DNA from: Ashinkailepas kermadecensis
Lineage: Eukaryota > Arthropoda > Thecostraca > Neolepadidae
Assembly (NCBI GenBank): GCA_034440615.1
Contig: JAOTOM010004955.1
Coordinates: 565,625 to 629,624, forward strand
Length of the DNA stretch: 64,000 nucleotides
Reading direction: 5' to 3'
A model generated the notes under the pieces. That model saw only the letters and a list, made by a program, of their open reading frames with translations, did not search any database and had not been told where the DNA came from. Shown here in pieces: positions 12,107 through 22,689 of the stretch (positions are counted from its first letter, which is position 1; each line of letters opens with the position of its first letter). Both the position numbers and the translations under genes were made by a program.

Positions 12107-12149
12107 TGACGTCAGTGGTGGTTGTCGCCCTGCCGCCGTGGTGACGTCA
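12107..12149. promoter_or_regulatory. Two perfect CRE palindromes (TGACGTCA)
   Basis: TGACGTCA is present at 12107-12114 and 12142-12149, 35 bp apart, at the left edge of the 42-bp array. This is the CREB/ATF consensus. In the rest of the array the site is degraded to GTGACGTTAG or GTGGCGTCAG. Binding is not shown. Confidence 0.35.
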
Positions 12150-12806
12150 GTGGTTGTGTCGCCTGGTCGGCGTGGTAACGTGGTGACGTTAGTGGTTGTG
12201 TCGCCTGGTCGGCGTGGTGACGTGGTGGCGTCAGTGGTTGTGTCGCCCTACCGCCGTGCCGCCGCGGTGACGTTAGTGGTTGTGTTGCCTGGTCGGCGTG
12301 GTGACGTGGTGACGTTAGTGGTTGTGTCGCCTGGTCGGCGTGGTAACGTGGTGACGTTAGTGGTTGTGTCGCCTGGTCGGCGTGGTGACGTGGTGGCGTC
12401 AGTGGTTGTGTCGCCTTACCGCCGTGCCGCCGCGGTGACGTTAGTGGTTGTGTTGCCTGGTCGGCGTGGTGATGTGGTGACGTTAGTGGTTGTGTCGCCT
12501 GGTCGGCGTGGTAACGTGGTGACGTTAGTGGTTGTGTCGCCTGGTCGGCGTGGTGACGTGGTGGCGTCAGTGGTTGTGTCGCCCTACCGCCGTGCCGCCG
12601 CGGTGACGTTAGTGGTTGTGTTGCCTGGTCGGCGTGGTGATGTGGTGACGTTAGTGGTTGTGTCGCCTGGTCGGCGTGGTGACGTGGTGGCGTCAGTGGT
12701 TGTGTCGCCCTACCGCCGTGCCGCCGCGGTGACGTTAGTGGTTGTGTTGCCTGGTCGGCGTGGTGATGTGGTGACGTTAGTGGTTGTGTCGCCTGGTCGG
12801 CGTGGC
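12150..12806. repeat. 42-bp minisatellite with 168-bp higher-order repeat
   Basis: The units carry GTGGTTGTGTCGCCTGGTCG or the variant GTCGCCCTACCGCCGTGCC. Four unit types cycle in order, making a 168-bp supra-unit repeated about four times with small losses. A 298-codon frame (12138-13034) is open because 42 is a multiple of three. The peptide is only the repeat. Confidence 0.92.
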
Positions 12807-13192
12807 GGCCGGCACCGGATCACGTCCGTTGCAGACCGTGGCCGTGGCCCTGGCCGTGGCCGTGCACGGCCGTGTTCCTGTGTCACGGCCGGCGCCATTT
12901 TGGTATCGCTGACAGGACTTCCGGTGCAATGGGCTGACCAATTGACAGGGCCGGCGACCAGCCGGCTGCCCCCCCCTCCCCTCCATTCCCTGCAAACCAC
13001 TGCTGGCGCGTCTCGCCCCGACCACTCTCCGTGACTTCGGTCCCATGCTGGAATGTATGCCGCGGTGGACTACCTTGTGGCACGCCTCCCCGGTTTTCCG
13101 ACTGCTCTTCGTATCTGACATTGACCACCTCTGTGTACGCCGCGGTCCCAGTGACGGCGCCGTCCCACAGCGACCCCCCCCTGGGCCCCATA
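12807..13192. other. GC-rich spacer
   Basis: A short GGCCGTGGCC run lies near 12840-12870. No gene recognised. Confidence 0.4.
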
Positions 13193-13516
<324 letters not shown>

Positions 13517-13639
13517 TTTGTCCGCTGACCGTGCCTGAGGCCCGCCCAGCCGCCGTGTCTCAGTGGTCCCTCAGTGGTCCCTCAGTGGTTGTTAGTTGTG
13601 CAGTGTTCCAGTGATGTTGGTCCGCCAAGTGAACGTGCC

Positions 13640-13795
13640 TATTCGTCCCAGGGACTGCGCCTGTCTGTCCCAGTGGCCGTGCCTATTCGTCCCAGTGGCC
13701 GCGCCTGTCTGTCCCAGTGGCCGTGCCTATTCGTCCCAGTGGCCGCGCCTGTCTGTCCCAGTGGCCGTGCCTGCCCGTCCCAGTGATGTTGTCCC
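13640..13795. repeat. 22-bp minisatellite
   Basis: About seven copies of CAGTGGCCGTGCCTATTCGT plus CC alternate with the variant GCGCCTGTCTGTCC. Confidence 0.9.
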
Positions 13796-13859
13796 GTTTG
13801 TTTCTGCGATGTGCTGGTGACCATGCCGGCAGTGAAAGTGATGGTTGCTCCCGCCATGC

Positions 13860-14000
13860 TCCACCAGTAGCTGCCCGGACCCCACCGGTAGCTCTGCCCG
13901 GACCCCACCGATAGCTGCCCGGATCCCGCCGGTTTCTGCCCGGATCCCACCGATAACTGCTCGGACCCAACCGGTAACTCTGTCCGGACCCCACCGACAC
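13860..14000. repeat. ~22-bp minisatellite abutting a splice acceptor
   Basis: About six copies of a unit like GCCCGGACCCCACCGATAGCT end only a few bases before the polypyrimidine tract of the ETS exon. Confidence 0.85.
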
Positions 14001-14021
14001 TGTTTTTTTTTCTGTCGACAG
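14001..14021 (+). other. Splice acceptor of the ETS exon
   Basis: TGTTTTTTTTTCTGTCGACAG ends at 14021. A T-rich tract followed by CAG is a strong 3' splice site. It implies at least one upstream exon contributing one base to the first codon. Confidence 0.75.
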
Positions 14022-14557
14022 GTGCGTACGGCGCCCAGATGGCGGAGCCGATGCAGGGCATGGCCGAGGAGGCGCCGGCGTACGTGCCGCAGCACTATGA
14101 GCCCGAGTACCCGCACCTGGCCGACCCGCTGCACCCGCCCTACGCCGAGTCCGGCTCGCCAGAGTTCTACGGGCCGGCCGGCGGCTCGGAGCTCAAGTAC
14201 CGGCCGCCGCACAAGTCGTACCCGCCGGCGCGCTACGACTGCTACGAGCCGCACTACGCCGGCTACGAGCAGCACTATCAGACGGTGCCGCAGGCGGGCG
14301 CCGAGGCGTGGCACCCGGACCTGATGTCGCCGCACCCCGCCTACCTGGCGCCGCACCAGCGCGACGTCGCGCTGTCGTCCGACGTGAAGCCGATGATGGG
14401 CGCGTACCCGGCGGCCGGCGGCGGACCCTGCTTCACCGGCTCCGGGCCCATCCAGCTGTGGCAGTTCCTGCTGGAGCTGCTCACCGACAAGTCGTGTCAG
14501 AACTTCATCAGCTGGACCGGCGACGGCTGGGAGTTCAAACTTACGGACCCCGACGAG
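14022..14557 (+). CDS. ETS1/2 (pointed)-type transcription factor, exon with N-terminal half of the ETS domain
   Basis: This exon encodes part of a nuclear sequence-specific activator of the ETS1/2 group, an effector of Ras/MAPK signalling in animals (family knowledge). It begins with two bases of a split codon, then 178 codons. The first ~140 form a Tyr/Pro/His-rich linker ([26 protein letters not shown]). From 14444 the ETS domain starts with [16 protein letters not shown] and continues through [13 protein letters not shown] to DPDE, ending at a GTGCGA donor. The in-frame ATG at 14039 could serve as a start but is probably internal, because a strong acceptor lies just upstream. The third codon positions are almost all G/C, unlike the flanks. 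No PNT domain is seen in the window, so either it lies upstream or this is a PNT-less isoform. Confidence 0.93.
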
Positions 14558-14816
14558 GTGCGACATCTAGCCGCCGACTATCGAACTAGTGGTTACGAAA
14601 AACGGCCACCCCAAGGCCACTTTTTGTTCGGGGTTCAAATGCAGGCCGGCGATGGGTAACGAGGACTTGTCATGTGTTTCGTCGAGTTTTTGGGCTCTCA
14701 GCGCTGAAGTGAATACTCATGTTGTTCTAGCGAGAATATGTAACTGACGTTTTTATACGATGCGCTTTTATGGATTCGGATGCATATCGATCAGACACAG
14801 ATACAAAATTGGTTTT

Positions 14817-14943
<127 letters not shown>

Positions 14944-15149
14944 TGTATGCGTGTATGCGTGTATGTATTTTTTAAAAATCATATTTATGTAATGCATTTA
15001 GTTTTATTCGTTATTAGGTAGGCTTTAGAGAATCAGATTCAATGCTAAGCGCAAGCTTGTATATTGGACTGACTCTGAACCTACCACCTTCTGATCGGGG
15101 AATACCAGTTCTATAGACCAAATTTCGACAGAGAGCTCAACAGAGCCAC

Positions 15150-15320
15150 ACAGCAGGCACGGCCGCCTGGTGCCTGTACCCCCGACCTTGTCTGGCCAGT
15201 TGCTAATTGGCCATCATCCCAGCCGGAGGTGCTAGTAGCGAGCGCGTGAAGCGACTCCAGCCCGCTGTGCCAAGACGGTGAGACCTTTGCAGGCCAGCAG
15301 CCCTCTCTCCACTGAGCCAA
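15150..15320 (-). mobile_element. tRNA-derived SINE, copy 1
   Basis: On the minus strand TGGCTCAGTGG (15309-15319) is a perfect A box. A decayed B box, GCTGGAGTCGC, sits at 15251-15261. The following GTCGCTTCACGCGC and the region after it resemble the SINE at 51220-51385, which shares GAGTCGCTTCGCGCGC. It lies inside an intron. A second B-box-like CGTTCGAATCCCG at 15399-15411 on the plus strand may belong to another fragment. Confidence 0.5.
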
Positions 15321-15887
15321 CCAGGCTGCATGGTACCTGAGGGTGTGTTACTATTGCGTCGTACTGTTGTGCTTGAGGTCGGAAATTGCATTTGTCTCAC
15401 GTTCGAATCCCGGGCCCCTTTCCTCCTGCAGCTCAATTGCTGACCAACCTAGCCCTGCCGATCCTCGTGGATGTTTGGATGCCTTGCCCCTGCGGACCAT
15501 TGAAGCGACGTTCATTTCCGTCCCTGTACATCACTGTACGTAGCAGTACGTCTTTGAACCGTTGAATGATCCAAATACGTACTGCTATCCAACCGAGTGA
15601 CGAATATATCAACCGTCGCATGGTAGAATCACTCTTTTCCTCAAGACCAAGGACCTACTAAAAGAAGCTAAATTGTAATCCAAATTCGAGATCCGTCACT
15701 TCTAATGTCTTCCCATCCAAATGCGTTTCCACGTTCCCCGATAGCAGTTGCGTTCTCACTCCACCTCACATCTATCCTCACCCCCCCCACCACCTCATCC
15801 CCCCCCCACCCCACACACCCATTCACACGATGAAGAGCCGATTTCCGTTATGGCAATCAGCATCACCACCGCTCTGTCTACCCACAG

Positions 15888-16045
15888 GTGGCTCGTCGAT
15901 GGGGAAACCGTAAAAACAAACCAAAAATGAACTACGAGAAGCTTAGCAGAGGCCTGCGCTACTACTACGACAAGAACATCATCCACAAGACGGCCGGCAA
16001 GCGCTACGTCTACCGCTTCGTGTGCGACCTTCAAAGCTTGCTCGG
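15888..16045 (+). CDS. ETS1/2-type transcription factor, exon with recognition helix of the ETS domain
   Basis: This exon begins after CCCACAG and continues the frame with [18 protein letters not shown]. It then gives the DNA-recognition helix [12 protein letters not shown], whose two arginines (R-G-L-R) contact the GGA core in family structures. It ends with [15 protein letters not shown] plus two bases of a Gly codon before the GTTAGT donor. Its 52 codons plus two bases join exon 3 in register. The sequence is very close to ETS1/2 and pointed, and no key residue is missing. Confidence 0.95.
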
Positions 16046-16888
16046 GTTAGTGGCGTACGGCCGGCGTGGCTCGGACGTTCGAGTGCACCGCTCACGATCC
16101 GTGCTGCAACACTCCATTTCATGCAGCGTTCGGTTTGAAAAGTGACCATTGTAGTGTGACCCATCGCAGTACCGTGTGATGTAGTGCAGCTCAGTGCGCT
16201 GCTGACACCCACTTGGACACCGAGGAGTCAGTGATCAGAGCGAAACCTTGGTCTGTACACTGTGCGTGACGCCAACAGTCACGCCCCCATTTAGTTCTGA
16301 GCATCTGTTTCCTTTTCCCGCCCCAGATGTGTATTTCCTCGAATGTCTTAGGTTCTCCTCTGCTCATCAAGGTGCTTCCCTGAACGTCTCGTTCTCCCCC
16401 ATCCGCCCTTAGCAGTAAGCAGGTGCTCAGTGTTTGATGTCCCCTTTAATTACTTACACTGTTGTGCGTCTGGGCTCCTAGCCATTCCGGCCGCGCCGCT
16501 TGGCAATGCATAGCAAGATCTAGTCTACCTTAAACTCAATGACAACAAGAAAAACTTCCTGCATGTCATTTCCCAATTTTTGCATTTTCAAGTTGCTATT
16601 TTGACTGTAGAGGGAGAGAGATAGGGGTGGATTGAAAATAATGATATTGGGATGTTGAAGTAAAATATCCAAACTCGCTGCAATTTTCCACGTGAGGCTC
16701 GAAAATCCGTCGCTTAGCCCTGCTGGTCTGCTCTGCCCACCGTAGAGGCACAGCTAAGCGTCTGATATTCTTCCCTACACCCCCCCCTCCCCTCCCCGTG
16801 TCTGAAACAATCCTGTCCGCCCCAGGCACACGGGTTCTGAGCGTTCGGTGCTCTCACCGAGCTCTGACAGTCTGTTCTGCCAACCCAG
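16046..16888 (+). other. ETS gene intron, 843 bp, GT-AG
   Basis: Runs from GTTAGT to CTGCCAACCCAG and splits a Gly codon after base 2. No repeats of note. Confidence 0.88.
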
Positions 16889-16952
16889 GTACACCCCCGA
16901 GGAGCTACACGCCATGGTCGACCTCAAGCCCGACAAGAAGGAGGACGACTGA
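16889..16952 (+). CDS. ETS1/2-type transcription factor, terminal coding exon
   Basis: The first base completes the split Gly codon. Twenty codons follow, YTPEELHAMVDLKPDKKEDD, then TGA at 16950-16952. The YTPEELHAM tail directly after the ETS domain is typical of the ETS1/2 group and argues against ERG, ELK or GABPA types. The assembled ETS-to-stop segment therefore spans three exons with consistent phases and no frameshift, so the gene looks functional. Confidence 0.93.
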
Positions 16953-18430
16953 TGGCGTCGCGTGCCGGCGCCGCCCAGCGCCCCCTGTCTCAGTCCAAAG
17001 ATGACGCGCCGTGGCTGGCCCACCTGGCGCGCTGTACCTGAACCGTTAGTTGGCGCGCCTGCCGCGGTGCGGCGCCACGGTGACACTCGGCCCGACCGAC
17101 TGTGGCCGCGGCCGCCGACCGTCTCCAAGAGAAGTGATCTTAAAAGACTTATTGGACTGATTGAGACTAGTCTGCCAGTACAGAGTCGGCGCGGCCCCCG
17201 TGCAGGTCGCTCGGCCGACATTCGGACACGACGCGACCCGCGCGCCGCCGGCTGACCCGGTCGCCGGCCGGCGGGTCATAGCCTTCGCCTGCGGCCGAGA
17301 TTGCTCACTGTCGAACACCGTTCTCGTCGGGTGGTGCTGTTCACCTCGATCGCGTCCGGCCTTGGTGGGGCGTGCGCCATGCGTCTCGTCGTGCAAGCTC
17401 AAGGTGGTCACGGCCCGTTGTTGTCTTTTTCTATGGTGTTTTGAACCACCCCGGCGTTCGAGGGCGGCTGTCGCTGGCCCCGATGTTGGCGGTCAGCTCT
17501 GCTGGTTGATATACTAGATCTGCTAGTTGATATACTAGACAAAAATGAAGCAGATGCGCGGTTCGCTAGAGTTTGACAGGTGTTCCTTCCGCTTGCATCA
17601 TGCAGCCATTTTGAGAGCGCATGGCTCAAACATGATGCGCTCGCTACTGTTATTTGTTGGCTAGAGCTTTTCGACATATCTGACATATCGACACATCTGA
17701 CATTCGACATACCTGTGCGCAACAGATGGCCACGAAGCATTATCGTGTTCTTGTTTCTATGCCTCCAACTGCTGTATTTTTATTTTGCACTGCTCGGCCC
17801 AGCACTCTCTTCGCTATTGCTTGTGAGCGATAGTCCGTCGAGAGAGAGCTGACACGTGTCACCGAGTGAGCGATAGTCCGTCGAGAGAGAGCTGACACGT
17901 GTCACCGAGTTGGACTGTTCTCAGTCGATGTGCCAGTCTACGCCGGGCTATTCAGGCTGCAGACGCAACACCGCGGCGATGGTGAGGCGCCTCCGGTGGT
18001 TTATTTATTTTGCACGTGCATCGGCCGGCGGGCGGGCGCGTGCCGGTTTCGTGGTGCGTCAAGTCTGCGAGGTGTTGGCGTGTCGCTGTGATCTCGTGCT
18101 CGGCTGGTGCCGCTGTCTCTGACGCCGCTGTCTCGGGCCACGTGTCTCGAGACACCGCCGCTGTCTTGGCCGCCGGCTTCGCCGTGCGGTCCAGTTCTGC
18201 TTTGTAGCCGGATTCCCTCTGCCATCCGCCGCTTCCGCGCCGATTCGCGGCGATGCGCCCCAATGCGGCCGTTCCGAGGCTAGCGTGCGCTTTGAAGCAT
18301 TACTCCCAAGCTTAATCACGTTTTGTTTAACCATATCATTTGTTGAAAATGATGCCACATAAAGTGCCTTGTACATATGACGTATACGTGTAATTATTTT
18401 TGTAATCGAGCCGATGAGCCATGACAAATT
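16953..18430 (+). other. Candidate 3'UTR and downstream region of the ETS gene
   Basis: Strongly GC-rich up to about 17480, then mixed. A ~20-bp duplication of GTTGATATACTAGA lies at 17503-17538. By eye no AATAAA was found on this strand before 18.4 kb, so the transcript end is unknown. Open frames here look like products of GC richness. Confidence 0.4.
17825..17910. repeat. 43-bp tandem duplication carrying a CACGTG palindrome
   Basis: Two perfect 43-bp copies (17825-17867, 17868-17910). Each contains the 12-bp palindrome TGACACGTGTCA, centred on a CACGTG E-box. Confidence 0.95.
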
Positions 18431-19844
18431 GTAGTGTTGTGTGCCTGTGTGTACTTGTATCTGCGTGAAAAAGAGATGACGAAATATAGATATGTTGTAT
18501 CATTCAGTATATTGTTTATTTCTTGCGTGAAGAATACGTACGGTAGTGTGGAAATGCATGTATTCCCTGGAAATTATATTTTCACCGAAACCTCGAGAGT
18601 TAACAACCCCTTAACCCAAACAAAAGCTTTTCCAAGTGCCGTTCATGGTTGATTAGGAAAGCAACACCGTGTGCCCAATAATTCCTACATCGTAGCACGC
18701 ACGAGCTCGGTAATCAGCTGACAGTAAAATATTACATGGATCGCACCTGAGCTTCGAATGGGACACTTTCGTTTGCAGTCCTTAGCAGCCATGAGCAGTC
18801 CAAACATTCCAGGTGATGATTTACATACTCTACTAAGGCTATTTCATAAGGTCGGGTCACTAGAGCCGCTGTCATAACATTGAGTTAACTTCGTGGAGCT
18901 ACCTAGTGTTCCGTCACAAAATGTTAATGCTGACGCTAACATCATTAGCTCCAAAGGCCTCGTGCGCATTCCGTCTTCCTGCCAGCATTACGTTGTTACA
19001 CGCTGAAGCAACATGTGAGAAAATTACTATGGAACTTCACGCACACAAAAAAGATGTGAGACCAAAATAGCTAACTCCATCCTCAAGTAGAAGACCTTAA
19101 TTTCATTTGATTAACTAAAGCGTCGATTATATTTCGGAGCCGATGTTCAAAGCATCACCATATTACGGGGGTGGGTGGGCACAAAGTGCCCCTCTCCCTA
19201 CGTGAGGTTTGGTTTGTAGTGCATACACGTCAGGAACGACTATTCTGAAACTTCGTGACTTTTCCTATTATCCTGCATTGTTGGCGAATAATTGATTTTG
19301 TTCCGGGTTTCGCGCTTCTGCAAAGCTGGCCGTATTGAATTAGTGGCACTGAACTTCAAGGTATTTTTTCCGGAACACTGTCTGTGATAAGTTGTGCACT
19401 AAGCCCACGGGAATGGCGCCCAGAGCCATGCTGCAGAGCAGTGTGATCCTAGTGAGGGGGCGCCGACCCCTCCCCCTCAAGGGCCCGCTCTGTGCCCTCG
19501 CGCTCCTCACCCCATAGGGGAGTCCTATGTGCTCCTAAGATCGGAGGAGGACATCCCGTTATCTAATGTAAATTCCTTCGCCCCGAAGAGGGAGTGAGGG
19601 CATGTGGTCATGTGGTCATGTGGTCGATCATGCGGCGTGTGTCCCTTGGTCGCGACACTGCCACTGAAATCCGGACCTACCCTGATCAGGGTCAGCGCCG
19701 AGACCCAGGCCCGGACTACGCTCGACAGTGACACGCTGCTGAGTAATTTGTCACCGCAAATCTGGCCCGCAATCTGAACTCAGTATAGGGTTTGATTTAC
19801 GAGCCGATAGGATAGCAACTGCTGCTGGAGTGGAAGCCCCGAGG
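18431..19844. other. Intergenic DNA, no gene supported
   Basis: AT-balanced unique sequence. TGTGGTCA is repeated three times near 19600-19625. A GC-rich, C/G-run block at 19400-19520 has the texture of the local MITEs, but no terminal repeats were paired. Confidence 0.45.
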
Positions 19845-20055
19845 CAGGGGCGGGTACAGGGGGAACTAGGGGCATGCGCCCCCTTCCCCGTGGAAGGTGG
19901 TAACCGGTTGGAAATGGCGTACCTTTGAAACGAAAAGGCTCCACTTCAGTATGGTCGAGCATACCCCCAACCCTCCGGTAAACGAATTTTTTTCCATCGA
20001 AGGCGCCTTTCTGATGAGGAAATGTTCCCCATGAGAATTCCTGGATCCGCCCCTG
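19845..20055. mobile_element. 211-bp hAT-like MITE
   Basis: The left end CAGGGGCGGGTACAG and the right end CTGGATCCGCCCCTG form 15-bp inverted repeats with two mismatches. The flanking octamers (19837-19844 and 20056-20063) agree at 5 of 8 bases, with three transitions, as expected of an old 8-bp target duplication. The interior shares GGAAGGTGGT and AAAAGGCTCC with the element at 46501-46782. It has no coding capacity. Confidence 0.65.
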
Positions 20056-20063
20056 TTCCAAGG

Positions 20064-20300
20064 TGTCATTTGAAGTGGTTCGTGTGCAATCAAGGCTGCA
20101 ATTCGTGTGCAGGGGTTCAAGCTTCCTCGTGAAGCTCCGGTCTCGGTGGTTTACCTTCTACCATGCGGTGTACTCCGGGTGCCAACGGATCTCGGTGCGC
20201 CCGCACGTCCCTCCTCCCCACACTCCGTTGCGCCAAATGCCAGCGGTATGGCCACGCTGCCGGCACGTGCCGTGCCAAGAGACCAGCCTGCGGCCGATGC
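20064..20300 (+). pseudogene. LINE ORF1 (gag-like) relic with CCHC zinc knuckle
   Basis: The frame starting at 20163 contains CAKCQRYGHAAGTC (from 20229), an exact C-x2-C-x4-H-x4-C knuckle. It is followed by CGRC (20292-20303), the start of a second knuckle. The approach sequence ISVRPHVPPP is in another frame (20190-20220), so one frameshift lies near 20220. Paired knuckles after a V-x-x-R-P-x-x-P run are typical of ORF1 proteins in jockey/I-group non-LTR elements. The rest of the ORF is not recognisable. It may belong with the linker relic at 22.1 kb. Confidence 0.65.
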
Positions 20301-20310
20301 TCAAGCGGTC

Positions 20311-20560
20311 CCGCGACGGTCAGCTGTGAAGCGGTGGTCTGTCCGACGGGCGGCTGTGAAGCGGTGGTCTGTCGGACGGTCAGCTGTGAAGCGGTGGTCT
20401 GTCGGACGGTCGGTTGTGAAGCGGTGGTCTGTCCGACGGTCGGTTGTGAAGCGGTGGTCTGTCCGACGGTCGGCTGTGAAGCGATGGTCTGTCCAACGGT
20501 CGGTTGTGAAGCGGTGGTCTGTCGGACGGTCGGCTGTAAAGCGGTGGTCTGTTGCTGCCC
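20311..20560. repeat. 30-bp minisatellite grown from the gag relic
   Basis: About eight copies of CTGTGAAGCGGTGGTCTGTC plus CGACGGTCGG start immediately after the second zinc-knuckle half. They keep the same frame and place a Cys every few residues. Confidence 0.93.
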
Positions 20561-20585
20561 GGACTGCGGCGGCTCTCGCTTAGCG

Positions 20586-20757
20586 TGACCTCGGGACTGA
20601 CCGGCATGACACCGTGACCTCGGGACTGACCGGCATGACACCATGACCTCGGGACCGACCGGCGTGACACCGTGACCTCTGGACTGACCGACATGACCCC
20701 GTGACCTCGACACTGACCGGCATAACACCCTGACCTCGGGACTGACCGGCATGACAG
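20586..20757. repeat. 29-bp minisatellite
   Basis: Six copies of TGACCTCGGGACTGACCGGC plus ATGACACCG, directly after the 30-bp array. Confidence 0.93.
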
Positions 20758-22095
20758 TATGCTGGCCTGGATTCGGCACGTCGTCATCAGACTCAGCAGC
20801 TGGCACCGTCCGCTTCTCATGGGCAACTTCCGGCTTGGCCGACCCTCAGGGAGCGAACCTACCGTCGCCCTTCAGTGCCGCAGACGCATGCTCGTCGGGG
20901 CAGCTCCCAGGGCTGGAGAGGCTGGGAGAGAGACCCCTTGTAGAGCCCAGCTCACGCTACTCGGCCACTGGCAGGCCCCACTCGCGCGGCCCTGGCCTCC
21001 GAAACGGCGCCAACCATCCGTCCTCCGACCAGGTGCCCTCCTGAGACGGACGTGGACAATATCGGTGACCCACAGTCGCATGCAGTGGTTTCCGTGCCGC
21101 GACACATGGTCGTGTCTCGCGCAGGAAGGCACAAGGTCCACGTGCCGGCTAGCCCCCTCTCACCAGGCCACGCATCTTTGGGACGAAAGTGTCGACATGC
21201 CACCACCGCGCGATGTAAGTTCCTTTCCTCTGACTCACGCTTAGTCGTGAAGCCCACACTAAATAACTATTTACTTCAGTGGGATATGCGATCACTGATG
21301 CCTTATTGCGTCGAATTTAAAGAGTATATGATTTCAGATAAATCGTGATTTGCTTTCAAGGAACACATTTTCGAGAATGTGATCCAAACAGCAATAACAT
21401 TTTCGAATACTCACTTTCTGTACATAGCAAATTCTACGTGACGACGAGACATGGTGTCGCGTGACTTTACAGTTTCAAATACAATGTTGCACCGTTAAGT
21501 AGACATTCATAGTGACTTAGACTTCTTTGTAGTTAACACTACAATGTCCAATCTGGATTTAACTTGTATTCGCTTGATCTGTATCCTACCCCACTGTCAT
21601 CCCATCTAAAATTGGCCTCACTACTTACCAAAATATCTCCGCCGTGATATTTTATATATAATTATATTTTAGGTCATTTCAACGCGCACCACGAGACCTG
21701 AGGTTGTGCAGCTACATATTCACGGAGTCGCTTAATGGAAACAATGTTTATCGATTATGAAATGTATATCTTGAAGAGAGAATTCCTGCCAGAGCTGGTA
21801 GAATATAACTTTAACCAGCTCTTGTCAGTCATTATCGGCCACAGATCTAACAATGGTGTCGTGGAGTACTTATTGCTTCCTATTTCTCTTAGTAAACTGA
21901 TAGGTATGTTAGCAATCATGTTCCACGTCATGTTGGATGAAATATACACGCTGTCCAAACAAATTATCACATTGTTTATCATGAAATACTCGAAGAGCAA
22001 ACCGGGAATATCTTGCAAACTAAAACGGTAATATATCCATCCCACAATATCCCATCCCCACATTCAGTGAATTATTCAACACTACTGTGTAAAAT
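20758..22095. other. No gene supported; possibly decayed LINE
   Basis: The stretch lies between the gag and linker relics, where an endonuclease would be expected. I could not recognise endonuclease motifs. A 98-codon frame at 21735-22031 overlaps a similar minus-strand frame, and neither is supported. Confidence 0.35.
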
Positions 22096-22610
22096 CTTAG
22101 CAGCAAATCGAAATATTCCCAGAACTCACAGTTCCACTGACGGCGTGCTCGTGCCTTGGTCGTCTGATGAATGCCAACGTGCACCGCCACAATGCCACAA
22201 TGCCACAATGCCACAATGCCACCGCCACAATGCGGCCACGCGCTGAGTGGCCGCTTCGGAAGCGTATTCGAGCTGTTGAGACGGCTGCACGACAAACACG
22301 CCGTCAATGTCGAACTATTATTTTTAATGCAAAGCGATCCTCTTGGGAACGCTTTTTATGTTATTTCAACCGATCTACGCCATTAGGCAAAATTTGGACC
22401 TGGATAGATCGACCCTTCACCGCACACACCTCGAGCTCTAGCACCTCGAGCGCGCACACCTCGAGCTTTTCCATGAGTAACCATTCGAGGCGTAAGTTAC
22501 GCCTCAAGTTCCGCATAGCACTGGCGATGCAGGCGAAGGCCCTGGGACAATTTGCCGCCCATTATGCGGAGTTGCCCGATGCAGCAGAGCAGTCTCGAAA
22601 TGTCATCATC
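22096..22610 (+). pseudogene. LINE ORF2 relic: linker between endonuclease and reverse transcriptase
   Basis: From about 22098 the peptide reads NIPRTHSS...VPWSSDECQRA. This matches the I-P-x(n)-V-P-W-W-x-x-E-C motif after the endonuclease of jockey/I-group elements. A CCACAATG microsatellite (22187-22235) then shifts the frame. From 22242 the frame continues with a basic helix ending SSWERFLCYFNRSTPLGKIW, the usual 'SWxxFxxxxxxxTPLxxxW' signature. A following QAKALGQFAAHYA segment fits the region just before the RT. The RT itself is missing. The element is dead. Confidence 0.65.
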
Positions 22611-22689
22611 TTCCTCACGAAGATGCTTTCAACCTGCTGCTTTGGCTCTCAAAATACAGAGCATAGCAACTTACATTTTACGCTATAAA

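Noticed and set aside
12138..13034. 298-codon Val/Arg-rich frame
   Set aside because: Product of the 42-bp repeat; flanks give no domain or start context.
20117..20806. 229-codon minus-strand frame
   Set aside because: Mostly the complement of the 29- and 30-bp arrays.
21735..22063. 98-102-codon frames on both strands with hydrophobic stretches
   Set aside because: Overlapping on opposite strands, AT-rich, no family resemblance.
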